DNA of 64,000 nucleotides from Zantedeschia hybrid cultivar (GCA_030544215.1 JARZZO010000008.1:17231114-17295113); one strand, 5' to 3'. Positions 23,101 through 36,340 are shown, counted from the stretch's first letter. Translations and numbers: made by a program. The notes: generated by a model from the sequence alone, not told the origin.

Positions 23101-26100
23101 CAACAGAGGAATATCAACAGGAAAGAATGAAGCAGTTTAGAGGCTGGAGAAAGACATCTGTCCCACAAATCTCAAACATTAAGTCCTTTAGCCTAAAAGG
23201 GTTTTTTTGAAAGTGCCTTTAGCCTAAAAGGTTACATCATAATCATGGCAACAATAGTATAAATAAATCATATAATATACCAAGTTGCCTTAATCCAATT
23301 CCTCAGGATAAGCAATCAGGAGAAAGGCTTAACTTACCTAAATTTGGAACAGAAAACATAAAGTTTACCGGCAATAAGGTATGCGAGATACAACTGCCAG
23401 AAATATAACCTAAGCACTTTAAATAGATGAATAATTACAATAAATTCTAAGATATAGTTATATACAACCTCAGTTATATTTCAACTTCCCCTTTCCAATA
23501 GTCCCAACTACTTAAAAGGGCGTAAGACTTGCTGCATCGCATGGGGTGCAACCACAATGTTTTTTTATTTTTTGAATTTTTTAAAGGTCTTGCCCGACAT
23601 GTTCGTACAACCCGATCTCCGATCGGATGACTCAAAACAATCTGAAAACTCAGAAACCGAGCCTCCTTTATTGGGCTCGGTCCATTAAGGACAGTTTTGA
23701 CTCTTCATTCGAGCCCGGTTTTTATTTTCTAGATGTTTTTGGGTTGTCCAACTCGAGAATGGATTATATGGACATGTCGGGCATGATGGGTCCGACCTTA
23801 AAAATTTTCAAAAAATAAAAAATAGAAAAAATTAGGGCTGAACCCCATGCGGTGCAGCAAGTCTTACTCTTTAAAAGGTGACCGGATGACTGCTGGGTCA
23901 TGGGTGTCTCAGAATCTCAGACAAGTTATCGACCAGGACAATTACCATTCAGTTTTTTCCCATTTCACATAATTGTCTCTTCATCGCATTTACCTAAATG
24001 CCCATATTATATGGCAGGAGCTTGTGTCTTTACTCATCAGGCAGGACTGAAAATTTTGATAATGGCATCACGATTGTCCAATACACAGCAAACTCAACTC
24101 TATTCTTTTTCCAAGACTGATGTTGGTCAGAGCTGTGATAAAAGAAAAAGACACTGCACTTGGTCGGTTGACAATAAACTGAGAAAGAAGTGATACATGA
24201 AATCATCATACTGTATGGATTCCTCATTCCTCCTTGAATCGTTTACTCTCCATGGCAACAGCCTAATCATGCCCCTTAATGCACTTCGCAAATCTTTTTA
24301 ACCTTTTTTCCTTCATTAGAGTCCACTTACACATCCTCATTAGCAATAATTATAATTTTTAATTTTGGTGTGTAATTCTGATGTTTCTTATGCCTCATTT
24401 GATAATCTAAATTACTGAGACACCAAAAATATTATGAGTTACCCATGTCGTAAAAATATGGTCCTTAACACTGGTATGCAGTTTTGGGGTTTCCTGTATT
24501 CTTAGGATTTTTTACACCACTTGAAAGGTGAAAGTAAGATCTTAATTGTGCTTCCTTTGTGATAGATTTATATACAATAAAAATACCAGTTGCATCATAC
24601 ATATGCAAAAATTATCTAAAATGCTAAAAGATTAACAGCAGATAATGGCCCCAGTGGTAAGACATCTACCTCCCACTTAGGCAGTCCACCTAGCCACACC
24701 TAGGCAACGGATCCTGTCACATTGCTTATCTAGGCAGTTTTTAACATAACGTGCCCCATAAAACAGAAAGAAATTTACACATGACAATCCCCGTCCAAAA
24801 GAAAGAAATATTCATTATAAATTATAATCTAGTTGTTGCATACCATAGCCCTGCAAAACATGCGCACATGTCACCACGCGTAAAAATTCTTCCACATGGG
24901 TTGCTAGGGGAGCTGCTCCAGAAAGAATAAGACGTACATTTCCTCCAAGTGCTTGTTTAACCTAAAAAATTAGACACACATTCAACTTGATGCAAGAACG
25001 TAACATTTTCTCCCTCTGGATGGCTGTATGTTTATCTACATGATATATTCTAAAACATTATGAGCACCAAACAAAATATAGCCTTATGCTATTTCCTCTC
25101 ACCTTACTGAACACAATCTTATCAAAAATTCTAGCTGCATCCGAATGTTTGCTTCCACTCATCATGTTATGTAATTTGCTGCAACATTTCTAACTTCATC
25201 AGAATGAATAGGAAAGTGGAATGATTCATCAAATGGTTTGAGAGAATACAAAGCACCAAAGAGTAAGACTACATCTCTTTTTGTACCACTCCAAGAGCAA
25301 AGTAGACCATCATTGATCACTCAAACAGAAGATCAATTTCAAGCAGCAGAAAGCTAAAGAATTGTACAGAGCAAGAACTAAATCAAATGATATATGTTCC
25401 TAAAAACTGAGGTAAATCACAACCAAATAAAAATATATTCCACTGTGAAAATTAAAATGTTACCCAAAAGAAACACCTCCATCCATTACGAAATAAGAGC
25501 CATTTAATTACTTACTACGTGTATGCTATATTAAATAATGTGTTCTTCAGAAGACCACCAGAAGAAACTTTGTCCTGCAGACCTGCAAATTAATGTAAGA
25601 AAGCTAAAGAGCATTATTATTTTATCAATTAAAAAGAATCCAATTAAAAAAAAAAACAGTAGCACTCACAAACTCCTGTAAAAAAAAGAAATGAGCTCTT
25701 CGTTCTACCATTCAGATTTTGTTATTGACAACAATTGAACATCGTGAACCAGGATATGATATATGAAGAAAAGGTGTCCATATGGCAATGCTTTTATTCT
25801 TTTAAAGATGGACGGAACAACACTACATATTGAAAAGACTGAGATGGTGCCTTAACTTGCATGAGAACTCCAGTTTCGCAGCACATATTCATTAAAAATT
25901 AAGAAAGAGTCATACAACATTATACAAAGAGTAAACAAACCCTAATGAGCCCCTAAACTTGACTCTAGACCAAAATACTCCTAACTTCAAAAAATAGTGC
26001 GAAAATCGAACAGAAAGTCCCTAAAAATAGAAACTGCCTAAACAGACCCAAATGGGCTGAGCAAGGACTCAAAGGACTCGTCATTTGGTACCCTATGACT

Positions 26101-29100
26101 CTGACATCATGCAAACTATATTCGAGCCAAATAGACTGCTGTATTAGTCTTCCGATGGCAGTAAATGTGCTCCATTGTGTGTAACGCATAGCGATGGTGG
26201 TGTGCCAGTCCTAGATCCCCATCCGTTATTCTCTTTGTCTCGGTTATTTTGAGTTTTTCAACAATAATGAGACACATACCTTTCTCATTTTTTTAGTGAC
26301 CCAAGGAAGCTAGGTAAACATGAAATGCGTATACATAAAGATTTATCCATCTAATATCTGCATACATAAGGAATGCACTACATTCTTAAGCATCTCATAT
26401 ACTGTGACTCTTCCCATCTCTGTTATATTATTTTCTGACTCAGTAATTGAGATCTTTTTCCAATAGTGGGATGCATGACTTCCCATTCTTGACTGTCAAA
26501 GGAGACTAAGTAAACATGAAATGCAGATACTGATAACTCAAGATGTGCATACGTAAGGCATAAAAACTGCAACATACTAACTAAAATGAAAGGTGCAACA
26601 TGCAGTCAGTTTAGTAGAAGAAAATGAAGTCCACTAGAGCACAGTATTTCAAACCTGTATAGATCCGATCCAGAACTCGAGGGACGGCACAGAAGAAAGT
26701 TGGTTTTAGCTCCCCAACATCTTCTATCAGCAATTTGACATCCTGAATGTAGGAAACATAAATCAAGTGGATAGAGGAAAACCGAAATAGAAGCATCGCA
26801 ATAAGCTAAAATTTAATTTAACTTTACACTTCTGACCATCCATACAGGAACTTTCAATTTAAAAAGACCAAAAGGCACAATTTTCTTTTTGAAGTGGTAC
26901 CACACTTATATAAAAGGAAAATGGGACAATAACAAGGCATGAAGACTGTGAAACCCCAAACGGAAATTATGGAACCACAAACCTAGAAGCACATACACCC
27001 TGTTGACCAGAAAAACCCACTCAATGAACCCAGGACAATATGAATATGCAGCCTGAAAACATTTTTGGGGAAATATATGGTATAGACCAAGATTTGCTAA
27101 ATATAGCACCAAAAACAAAAGCATTATGTCAATCCAAAGTTAACAATGCAAGAAACATAGAACAGACAGTGGCACTCCTTTCAACCCCCAGGAAATGCTA
27201 ATTATGCACTTGGCTCGTGGGATTATCAAAATGAAAACTCAAATGAAAGTGGCAAAAAACTGCAACTTTTGAAGACTGCAATATTTTTCGATAGTGGAAA
27301 TAGTAGTAATATGATCCTAATTAGAAAAAAAAAAAAACATGATTATGAATGTAGTATCCGACCTTGTACTAGAAACTGGAAATATCTAACATGGTGCTAA
27401 AAAACGGCTGAACCAGATCGGAATTAGCAAGAACCGGTCTGGCTCCATGCAGGGATTAATGACCAGAACCAGCCACCAGCCTTGGAAGGAACCAGAGTCG
27501 CAAACAGCCAGGGCCAATCCATTTCCACAAGCTGGGTTTTAATACATTGAATCTAATAGTGTAATATCTAATTCAAACACAGATCTTGGATTGAACAACT
27601 TTGGAGGATTGGACTTAAATCCTAAAACAGCAAATGGTTCCAAAACTTGTTTAGATCATTAGATGAATCCCAGGAAACAGCCTGCATAAGCTGAAGTGCG
27701 TAGCTCGATCAGTGTGAGATGTGTACACAACTAAAAGGTGCATTGGCCTGTTAGATATGCCACATCTCATATATTTCACTACATTAACCTTTTCAGTTAT
27801 GTTGAAGCGTTAGACTCACAAATTCAATGGGTGTATAGAAGGCTAAGCTCACAAATTTAAGTGGATCGATAGAGATCTAAGCTTACAAATAAATTCAAGC
27901 AGGTGTATATGTGACACCTCATTCTACAAAATATTGGTCAAATCAGGGGCAGATATCTTACCCCACGCCAAAATCCGATTGAAGAACCATTACAGATAAA
28001 CATCTCCTCAATCACCCGGTCAAAAATATGCGCTAAAGGAAGATACGACATGTAAACATCATCCTCAAGCAGCTGAAACAAGTGGGAATAACACAGTCAG
28101 TTATGCAGAAACACTAAGGGAGGTGCCTTTTTCAGTAAAATAGACAGCAATTCATGTGTGCAATATTTAGGATTTGGGGGTAATTAGTGAACCAAGAAAT
28201 TTAAGAAATTGAAAAAAGGAAGAATCAACAAGATCAGTAACTTCACCTGTTCGTTCGTACATTCAAGAAGCTGTCTCACACCAGCAATGAAGGTAATAAT
28301 GCTCTCATTAGATATCATGACCCCCTTAGGATCACCGGTTGTTCCACTTGTGTACATTATAGTACAGATATCAGTCTTATCGGTCTCTGGAAGATCATAA
28401 TGTTGACCATTCCCCTGTATAGCACAAAGTCTATGAAAATGGTGACAAAAAGGGGCACCATATATTATATGCACCAATAAAATCACCGAGTCTCCACCAA
28501 TGAACAGAAAAGAATTTGAGGAAAATAAAACTGCAACAACTTGCAGTCCACATCGAGGAAGGATCAAAGATCGAGCATGGAACTGTCCCAATCTGACTGA
28601 TCTAATCAGTTGATCCGATCCGAGCCTGATCTCTTTTGTGACCCATTAAAAAAAACTGCAAGCTTTGGAATCCAAAAATGTAGACTTACATCAAGACTTG
28701 TATTACATGAAAATTTTCCATTGCCCGAGCTTTAAAGTTGTAAGAAAATTTATATTTTTTTTGCCATACTCCCATATTTATCCTTAAATATGGCAGTATC
28801 ACAAAGAATATGAATTCTTAAATGTGCAACACATAAAACTGACAAATTATTTGCATCCAATGTGATCATCATTCAACCCAAATAATTCATCAACTTTGTG
28901 TGTTGACAATGTATCAGTTCACATTCTTTTGTGATACTTTTGTATTTAACCAAGGATAAATATGGAAGTGTGATAAAAGAACATAAAATTTAGAAGAGTA
29001 CAACAAGCAACTATAGAGATACAACAAACAAGCAACTATAGAGACATGACAATACGCTATGCTGCAAAGATCTTCCACAATTTGCCTAATATGAAAAACC

Positions 29101-32039
29101 CCATGAGGTGCTTTGTGAATGAAGATCTAAACAACTCCCAGGTTTGATTTTAATGGATGGTGACTGAAAATTTCTCCATGGTTTCCTTTATAGATGGGCA
29201 GGGCATCGCGTTGACCATCCTATGAGATCTAGATGGCATCTCCACTGTTTCCTCTGTGTTTAAAAACCATGCCCTTCATGCTTCCTTCATACCCTAGGAA
29301 ACAGCAGATGTTCCAGACATATTTGCTTAAGCCCTATGTTAAATGAATGCGCACAACTTTTATCTTCTCTACATCAAACTGTGAAATGTAATGGACCGTG
29401 CAGACACCGTGCAGACACTTTGGCTTGGCTGCATTTGGGATGAGAGGTTGAAAAGTGGAAATTTAGATGTGGGTTTTGGGGGGTTTGTGGACTGGGGCCC
29501 ATGTTATTTTCCAAAAACTCATAAAGCTCCCTTTTATGAGCCTATTCTGTCTCTATCTTCTCTCCCTCTTTCTTCCCATCTCTCCCCATAAAAGTTGGGA
29601 AAATCACCTTGAATTTGAAAAAAGTGTGCATTCAATGCACTTGCTTTCTCTTGTCCCCCCCCCCCTGTCCCCCATCATTAGAATCTATCCTCAACTTGTA
29701 TTGGCAAACGAAGCCTTAGAGACGACCGTCACAGCTAGCAGCATTATCTTCAGTTATTTGGATGTAATTTTTTCATTTCACTATGTATTTTTATTTTTTA
29801 GATAAGTCCGGGTATTTTAGTTATTAGGAATATTAATTGTCACATGAGGGCGTAATGGTTTTTTATTTTATTTGCTTCCCCAATAAACAGGGACCTCATG
29901 TAACCATGTTGATCAATGAATGAATGAAGAAAACCTTAATAGAGTTTGTCTCGTGAGGAGAGCCCTGTGAGTGGGAGGGACCGGAGGTCCCAGCACATTC
30001 ACTGCTGCCTCCCTTTTTTTCCTTCTTGTTCATGTTCCCTCTCATGATCTCTATGCCATTTGTCATATGGTCACACACACCTGGAAGATGTCTCTTCCGC
30101 ACATGGCATTGTTATCTGTTGGAAAAAAATATTACCTTTGTAGCGTGTACGACGTTGCAGAGGTGTGGAACGGAAGCGTCCTCTCATCGGTGCAGAGCGG
30201 CTACCAGAATCGCTCGCGGAGTCCACGCGCCAGATCCCGGAAGCTTCGGGTGATTCTTCCAAGGGAGAGAGATAGAGGAGATGGAGGAGTTTGTGGGAGA
30301 GATGAGGAGGAGGAATTCTCACGTACGGGGAGTCTCCTCTCTATATGCTCTCGATTATATAGGAAGAGACTCTTCAAGAGTCCCCACACATTGGTGCTCT
30401 TATCCTCCAAAGTCCTTTTCCTCATTGAAAAGGAATCCCAATGTGGATACTTATCTACACGTTTAACATCTCCCACTCAGACACATTAGACATATCACAA
30501 TGGTATCTCCTCTTATAACTCTACCTTGCATACAGGAAAATGACGTGTGCAACCGAACGAGAAGGATATGTAAGTGAGGAATGTTATATTAAGTCATCAC
30601 CATACTAACATAACACTAAAATTCCAAATCTCGTCTCATACCCCAAGCCACAAGCTTACACCAAGTTAAGGGGATCTGATCCCTCTGAGATCTCCACCTT
30701 AACCTCTCATAAACTGTGTTTCTGTACTCATGATTATGTTAGACACATCCATCATAACCGCTAGCCAGCAATGAGTCAGAACAACATCGGTGTGATACAA
30801 GTCGATTTTTCCTACGCCACACATGTCAATATGCTTCGACTTAACTGCTTTCCTAGACATGCTCCGCTTGACCGCATATACCATGGTCTTTGAAAAACAT
30901 GCTAAAGTAGCATCATCAAGTATCCACATCATGACAAAGTGTATAGTCCCAAAGGACATAATAAAAAGACAGAGGCTTCACATAGTGACGAAGTAGGGAT
31001 CCATTCAGTCACTCCTCTGAAGGTCGTGAGGATAGCACATACAGTATGATCAGTATGCTATGGTGGAGCTCATAGTAGGAATGGCTACGCTCATACACCA
31101 TATAAATCTGTAACCCTGCGCTCCATTAAGCACATCCAGGTTGTCCATATGACTTTCATCAGATTCAGCTATCAACGAGCTACATGGAGGAGACCATGTC
31201 CGACTATTTTCAATCAGTCTCATTATCCATGCCGCCATAAAGGCTGGCCCTCACCCATCCATGTGCCCACCTCTATGAGCTCGTGCACCTGCTCCTGTTG
31301 TTCTTGCACTGCTCTCTCCTTCCCCTCCTTCCTCCTTGTCTTCTTCCTATTTCGTCTTCTTCCTCCTTTGTTTTCTCTCCACTCCAAGCAGACAACCCCC
31401 CCTTCTCTTTTTTATTTTTTCTCCCTCCTCTTTTCCCACAAGCCTAACAACACCTGCGCCACCCTATGCGCAGGTCTGACTCACCCTACTCCTTCAGGCA
31501 CACTGCAATACATGCCCATCCAGCACGCAATGCCTGCCTGCCACTCTCGCCCTTGCTGTCCATCACCCATGGTCTCTACACAGGCCCGTCAAGGATCCTC
31601 TGCCCATAAAGCCGCCCTTTGTTCTGGTTCATACAGCCCCATTGATCGTGCATGTGCATCTGTCTGATGTTGTCGCCTGCCTACCTGTTTGGCTTCGATC
31701 TGTCTGTCCAGTGGCATACGCGTTTCATCGTGTATTGCAGACACTAATGGTTCAGGCATCCATAAGCTTTCTGGCATTGGATGTCCATTGCGCCTCTTTG
31801 GTCAATGACGTTTGCATTTCTACACTCAGATCCTCTCGTCCATTAGAATCTCAGTTGCACAGAGCAATGTTAGGAACGGTAATGGGAAGGGGTGGGAGAG
31901 GTGGATATTTTAGTTTACCATTCAAATTTTCTTTGAGAATAGGAGTGGGAATGGGGAGTGGAAATGATGGCAAAAATGGGTGAATACAGCTACTAGGATT
32001 AGAGTCGGTCCCTTTTTCCTGTACGTTATTTGAATGCAT

Positions 32040-32089
<50 letters not shown>

Positions 32090-35000
32090 AATGTGAACTG
32101 CTGTCAATTACCACCAATCCATTCATTCAGTTTTGCTGTGGATTATTATCACAGGATTAATAAACCTGCTTGATCATTTCATAGTCATCTGTTTGGAGTT
32201 TGCTGGTTTGCATGTGTTTACTTGCCAAACAATTGTTGGATCCTTGCTTAATATGGTGCACATTGTCGTCTGTACACTTGTATCATGTATATCATCTCCT
32301 ATATGTATGAAATGTGCACATACGCACAGTACTCACGGTTTCCAACAAAATCCTACAGTTAAATATTAAGGTGAAGCACTGTGGAGAACAAGTTGAATTT
32401 ACCACTACCGGACATTAGTGGCCATAGTATGAAGTCTTAGATTCAAACTTTAATGGAGCACTATGGGGAACAAACTAAAAAACAAAAATAAAACTCAGAA
32501 GCTACCGCATATAGGTTCATCCCTCTGCACCTGCCCAAACTACCCAAGCTGCAACTGCCACAACCATTGGCCTCTAAATCAGTATTGTGGGAATCATGCT
32601 AGCAATTTTAAAACCAATCTAGTCCCTCACTTCAAACTTGGGTTATAGGTTTCAATGTTGGGAAGAAGCCATTTGGTTTGTGTATATGGCAGATTCCTAT
32701 ATAATATAAATAAATACTAGCACTACTAAAAGAGATCAAAATATGATGAAACAATGCTAATGATAAACTACTTTGCACCCTTGAAGAAATCACCTGATAG
32801 AAGTATGACATGCTAACAAATTAAATGGAATAAAAACAAAAAAAAATACAAGAAGTTAACCTACCAGTAGCAAGAATTCATCCCAAGAATATATTGTCAA
32901 ACCAAAATTTTCAATGTCCTCCTTCTGTTCAGGTGTCACCTTGCCGAAGCTCACAATTGCTGCAACCACGAATACCAATATGAATATTGCATAAAAGAAA
33001 TCCAAATGCATTGGCTCTACCTACATATCGAGTTATTACTTTTTCCTTGCATCTGACCCAGAAAAGGACATAGAATTTCAACATTAAAAAAAACTCATTT
33101 TCTTTTGAGATGATCCCCATCAATGCATTACCTGATTGCTCATTCCTACATGCATGTACCTAGGAATTAAGAGGACTCACTTTTTAAGAATTATGAGCTA
33201 CTCTTCGTCCCTACATGCGTGTTATCTGATTGCTCATGTCTAGATGTGTGTATCTTTAAGATAAAAGGACTCACTCTTTAAGAATTTTGTTGAGTTTGGA
33301 AATGTCTTCAAGATCTGCAAAATCAAACTAGCTAATAAGTTAAATTATAAGAAAAAGGAATTGCCAATTTGTCCTAGCCATAGTCAACCTATTTTTGGTT
33401 CCCACCAGAAATGCTTCACCTGTAGTAAGGTTCTCCAGTAATACAAAACAGAGTGGCTAGTCAAAATAAATGAAAGAACAATGATGTTCCCCCACCTTAC
33501 TGATAACCCAAGGATTTGGCATGCTAGAGTCAGGGTTTTTCTTCCTTTTTTTTTCTTTTTTCTTTTTGGAAATGACTAAAATCAGAGATTTGAAGTTTTC
33601 AAAATGGCATCTAACACTGGGAACATAACGTGGAAACACAATTCCCATACAATGAGTGTTAATACCTCCACAATCTTTTTTTCTTCAACAAAGGCAACAG
33701 AAATCTCTGCATGGCAAACAATGAACTCAACTGCATCTGCACCTATAAAGAAACAAAGAGCAACACAAGGAAGTAAGTAGTCAAACATCATACTCAACAT
33801 ATGATAGCATAAATATGAATAGTTGTTGACAGTGAATGAAAAGCTCCTGAAGATACACTGAGCAGGTAGGACACCAACTTATTTCTGAAGGATGGAAGGA
33901 AACAACGTAAGAAGTAAATCCTGGTGGCTACACCATAGAGAGAGGATGGGGCAAACACTGAACAAAAGAACTTTAAAAAGTAAAACATATTCAAAAGTAG
34001 GCAATTGAAGGGGGGAGGGTGTGTGTGGAAGGCGTAACATCCTGATGATGCAGCACCAGATAAAAACAGAGGCCTGTTAGCTTACTGTACTGCATTTCTC
34101 AACCCCAAAGGGAAATATAACTTAAGCGGACAGCCTGCCCCAACCAATCAATAATCAACTCAGAAAATCCCCTATGTACAGCAAAACAGTAATAGTTACT
34201 CCGTCAGATTCTGCATCTAGGTTCAAAGTGGAGCAAAATCTGGAAATTGAAAAGTGGTATTGGCTAGAAGGATCAAACGCCATAGAAACGAATCAGTTTC
34301 TCCCATCATGCCACACTAACTATAAACAAAACAACTGATCCATATCTTGTTCTAAAATAGAAATATCCTGTACTGCTATTCTTAGTTTCTCATGCTAACC
34401 ATCTTAACATAGCCATTGCTTCTATTACATGAATTATTCTCCAATAAATTTCTTGAACTTAGTTCCAGATATAAGGGAATGAAATGCATGATAAATGAAT
34501 TTTCACTCTTCAAAAGAATGAGGTCACGAGCCCATACCAAGGGTGTCATACAAAGGAACACAGTAAATTCCATGAGCATTGCATGCCTGCATGAGAAACA
34601 CAGATGACTTATGACACCATTATAATTAAATGCCAAGTCTTGACATTTATACTAGATAAAGTCCTTTCTGCCTAAAACCTATCTTCAACTTCCATAATTT
34701 AGCAGGTATTACCTGCATGCTGATAATCCACTCAGGACAGTTAGCGCCATAGATACCACATCGTCCACCCTGCACATAAGCAACACAAATGGCGCAAGTA
34801 ACACAATGTAGTCAGATGACAGTAGCCTGATACCAGTTAAAAGATTTAGCAGAAAGAAAAGTTCTTGCATAAAAAAGAACACAAACGTAATATGACGAAA
34901 ATAGAACAGAAATGGAGCCAAGGGGAACATTATGCAACGTATAATACAGCGAATACATATGCACATGGCCTTGGCCACTTTCTGCAATGCCGTTTGTTTG

Positions 35001-35889
35001 GAGAAAGACACATGAAAACCCGTAAGAATATGCAGTTGAAAAAAATTTAATGCCTAATAGAATCTGATAACTCATTATCTGATCACACTATCACCCATGT
35101 GGATTCCTATAACTTCAAAGCTGAGAGTTAAAAGCATCCTGTAGCGAAGACAAGCCAATTCACCTTCTCCACTCCGCAACTGCGAATTGATGTCCCAACC
35201 TTCATCACAAGATCATGGACCTCTTGGTAACTCAGCCAGATATACTTCCCTGCCTGCAGAAACACAATACATAGCAAAAGTGCAAAACATAAAATAACCT
35301 CTTGTAGAGTCATATCAGTAAGAGGAATAACTGATCCATAAGAGAGATCAACAACGGAGGAAGAGAACAAAAAGAATCACCTTTCCCTTCACAATCTCAC
35401 GACGACCAAGCATTCGGTTACTCGGAAACTTCTCAACGGAAGACCTGGATCACAAGCGCAGCAATCCCAGTTACAACTAGCAGTTATCAGCTTCTCTATT
35501 AAAAGGTGCAACAACGCAGACCACTGTTCTATTATATGAAACTACACCCTTCAAAAATCTAAAAGACCGGTATTTTTTTCATGTTCCATCAAAATGTGGG
35601 TCTTTCGTATGTAAACCCACGGAGATAGGGAGCGAGCCGTGACAAGAAAAAGGTAACTCATTTGGGTAACGCCTTCCGAAGAAGAACAATACGAAAGTTG
35701 CCACCTTTTTTCTTTCCCCTGCCAACAGCCCGGTAGCAGAACTCACCGGAAGATGTCCCAGCAGGTCTCCACGCCTTCAAGCGGCGGGGGAAACCCGTCC
35801 TTGGCGAAGACGCTGCGGTACGCAGGGCCCGCGGATGGACGGCCGTCGGCGGCCTCTGCCCATTCCTCCACCTCCACTAGATACTTCAT
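14123..35889 (-). CDS. LACS4: Long-chain acyl-CoA synthetase, LACS3/4/5 type, complete
   Basis: It activates long-chain fatty acids to acyl-CoA with ATP, probably at the ER or other cytoplasmic membranes. Nineteen in-frame coding exons encode 655 aa (Arabidopsis LACS4 has about 666): 35889-35747, 35444-35381, 35253-35164, 34769-34713, 34586-34538, 33742-33666, 33314-33275, 32959-32865, 28414-28247, 28072-27962, 26742-26655, 25582-25516, 25178-25103, 24961-24844, 21981-21736, 21348-21209, 15564-15382, 15295-15176, 14158-14123. The start is the ATG of MKYLVEVEEW. Motifs are the P-loop YTSGTTGDPKG (226-236), QGYGLTE (412-418), HTGD (495-498), the linker DRKKNIFKLSQGEYV (512-526) and PTYKKKRP near the catalytic lysine (630-637). 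FAKDGFPPP and MLGTVGPPVPNVDV place it with LACS3/4/5; which paralogue is uncertain. All introns are GT-AG. No disabling change is seen. Confidence 0.95.
16540..17316. mobile_element. hAT-type element remnant with a G-run at its left side
   Basis: The right end reads GACCGATTGACAGTCCTA, which inverts to TAGGACTGTCAATCGG, a typical plant hAT terminus. Repeats such as GGGCTT, AGCCC and GGCCGGGCCGGGC (17130-17300) form the subterminal zone, and similar GGGCTTA sequence follows a long G-run at 16545-16564. The left terminus appears replaced by the G-run, so that border is approximate. Confidence 0.5.
19408..19689. mobile_element. Foldback element, ACAAATAAGCCC family
   Basis: The left arm has TTTTTACTTTTTAGCCCCTA and ACAAATAAGCCCTC. 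The right arm, reversed, has TTTTTTACTTTTTAACCCCT and ACAAATAATCCC. AATAAGCCC or its complement recurs several times in both arms. A diverged second copy lies at 43290-43566. The element has no coding capacity and lies in LACS intron 16. Confidence 0.7.
22506..22536. repeat. Poly(T)-poly(G) tract
   Basis: About 18 T are followed directly by 13 G in LACS intron 14. This is one of several such junctions in the window. Confidence 0.95.
23520..23869. mobile_element. Mutator-type MITE with 9-bp target duplication
   Basis: The terminal inverted repeats are GCGTAAGACTTGCTGCATCG and, reversed from the right end, GAGTAAGACTTGCTGCACCG; the match continues through CATGGGGT. The flanks are CTTAAAAGG (23511-23519) and TTTAAAAGG (23870-23878), a 9-bp duplication with one mismatch. 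Long ends and a 9-bp duplication are typical of Mutator-like elements. The 350-bp interior is non-coding and holds GATCTCCGATCGGATGA and inverted GACATGTCGGGC arms. It sits in LACS intron 14. Confidence 0.82.
30117..30478 (-). mobile_element. Copia-type LTR with polypurine tract
   Basis: On the minus strand a polypurine tract GAGTGGGAGA (30478-30469) is followed by TGTTAAACGTG and ends TTTTTTTCCAACA (30117). The TGTT...AACA ends and a GTGGGAGA tract directly upstream are typical of 3' LTRs of plant Ty1/copia elements. A TATA-like CTATATAATCG lies at about 30350-30360, followed by CT-rich sequence. I could not find a clear 5' LTR or pol gene, so this is a 3' LTR remnant lying in the LACS sense direction. 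Confidence 0.55.
32045..32086. repeat. (GA)n microsatellite
   Basis: An uninterrupted run of about 20 GA units in LACS intron 8. Confidence 0.95.
33125..33286. repeat. 68-bp duplication copying the LACS exon 7 splice donor
   Basis: Copies 33219-33286 and 33125-33192 (period 94) share CTGATTGCTCAT, GGACTCACT and TTTAAGAATT. The first copy spans the last 12 nt of exon 7 and its donor. In gene direction it reads TTAAAGA|GTGAGTCC. The second lies inside the intron and keeps an AAAAA|GTGAGTCC donor at 33180. Confidence 0.85.
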
Positions 35890-36340
35890 CTTCCCGGATC
35901 TACGCCTTCCCTTCCCTCTACCTTCCTCCTCCTCCTCCCACCGCCACTTCGTAGCGCGGACAGAGCAGTGTAAGGCTACTGCGATGGGGCTCAATAAATC
36001 ATCGGACGAGGGAGGAGGAAGGTGAAAGGAAGGCAGGAAAAAGCCGGACCCTTCGACGGAGAAGCCAGGGAAAGGAAAAGGAGAGGAAGAGAGAGGCCAC
36101 GGGCGTTGTTTGGGTTGGACAGGAAAACAGAGAGGGAGAGAATTCCTACTTCCCAACGCCTCTCTGACCGGAGAGCGTGTCGTGTCGTGCTGTGGTCGGT
36201 GAACAGGTGAGAAGACGAGGAGGAGAGAAGAAGAAGAAGTAGAAGACTCTGCTTTGCGAGTGCTCCAAGACGTCCGAGCAGGATATCAACCACTGGACAT
36301 GCGTCTCGCAACGCGAGGGAGGCTTTGGAGGACATGGCAA
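35890..36340 (-). promoter_or_regulatory. LACS 5' leader and proximal promoter region
   Basis: This GC-rich block stands out from the AT-rich surroundings. On the minus strand it carries pyrimidine-rich runs (TTCTTCTTCTTCTCTCC and similar), typical of plant 5' leaders and Y-patch core promoters. An upstream ATG opens a 114-codon reading frame (36335-35991) that ends 102 nt before the LACS start codon. The transcription start cannot be placed by eye, so whether that frame is in the mRNA is unknown. Confidence 0.5.

Larger units (their letters stand above)
28415..32864 (-). other. LACS intron 8 (4.4 kb)
   Basis: It holds a copia-type LTR (30117-30468) with a polypurine tract beside it, C- and T-rich low-complexity sequence at 31270-31480 that gives spurious ORFs, and a (GA)n run at 32045-32086. 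The rest, 28415-29900 and 30480-31900, shows no coding motif I trust. Confidence 0.7.

Noticed and set aside
24650..24740. SINE or tRNA-like start (GGCCCCAGTGGTAAGACATC)
   Set aside because: There is A-box resemblance only, with no convincing B box and no target duplication.
25516..25519. Alternative end of LACS exon 12 at 25519
   Set aside because: The donor at 25515 (GTAAGT) is canonical and restores the conserved YxYKLHNM spacing. The earlier GTAGTA donor would delete one residue.
29971..30489. 172-codon plus-strand reading frame
   Set aside because: It runs antisense through the copia LTR and has no domain. The LTR features on the minus strand explain the sequence better.
30699..30959. 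Copia RNase H ending suggested by KSKHIDM
   Set aside because: Only this heptapeptide resembles the motif, and the following residues do not fit.
31149..31667. 172-codon plus-strand reading frame rich in S, C, P and F
   Set aside because: It is translated from pyrimidine-rich low-complexity DNA inside a LACS intron and shows no motif.
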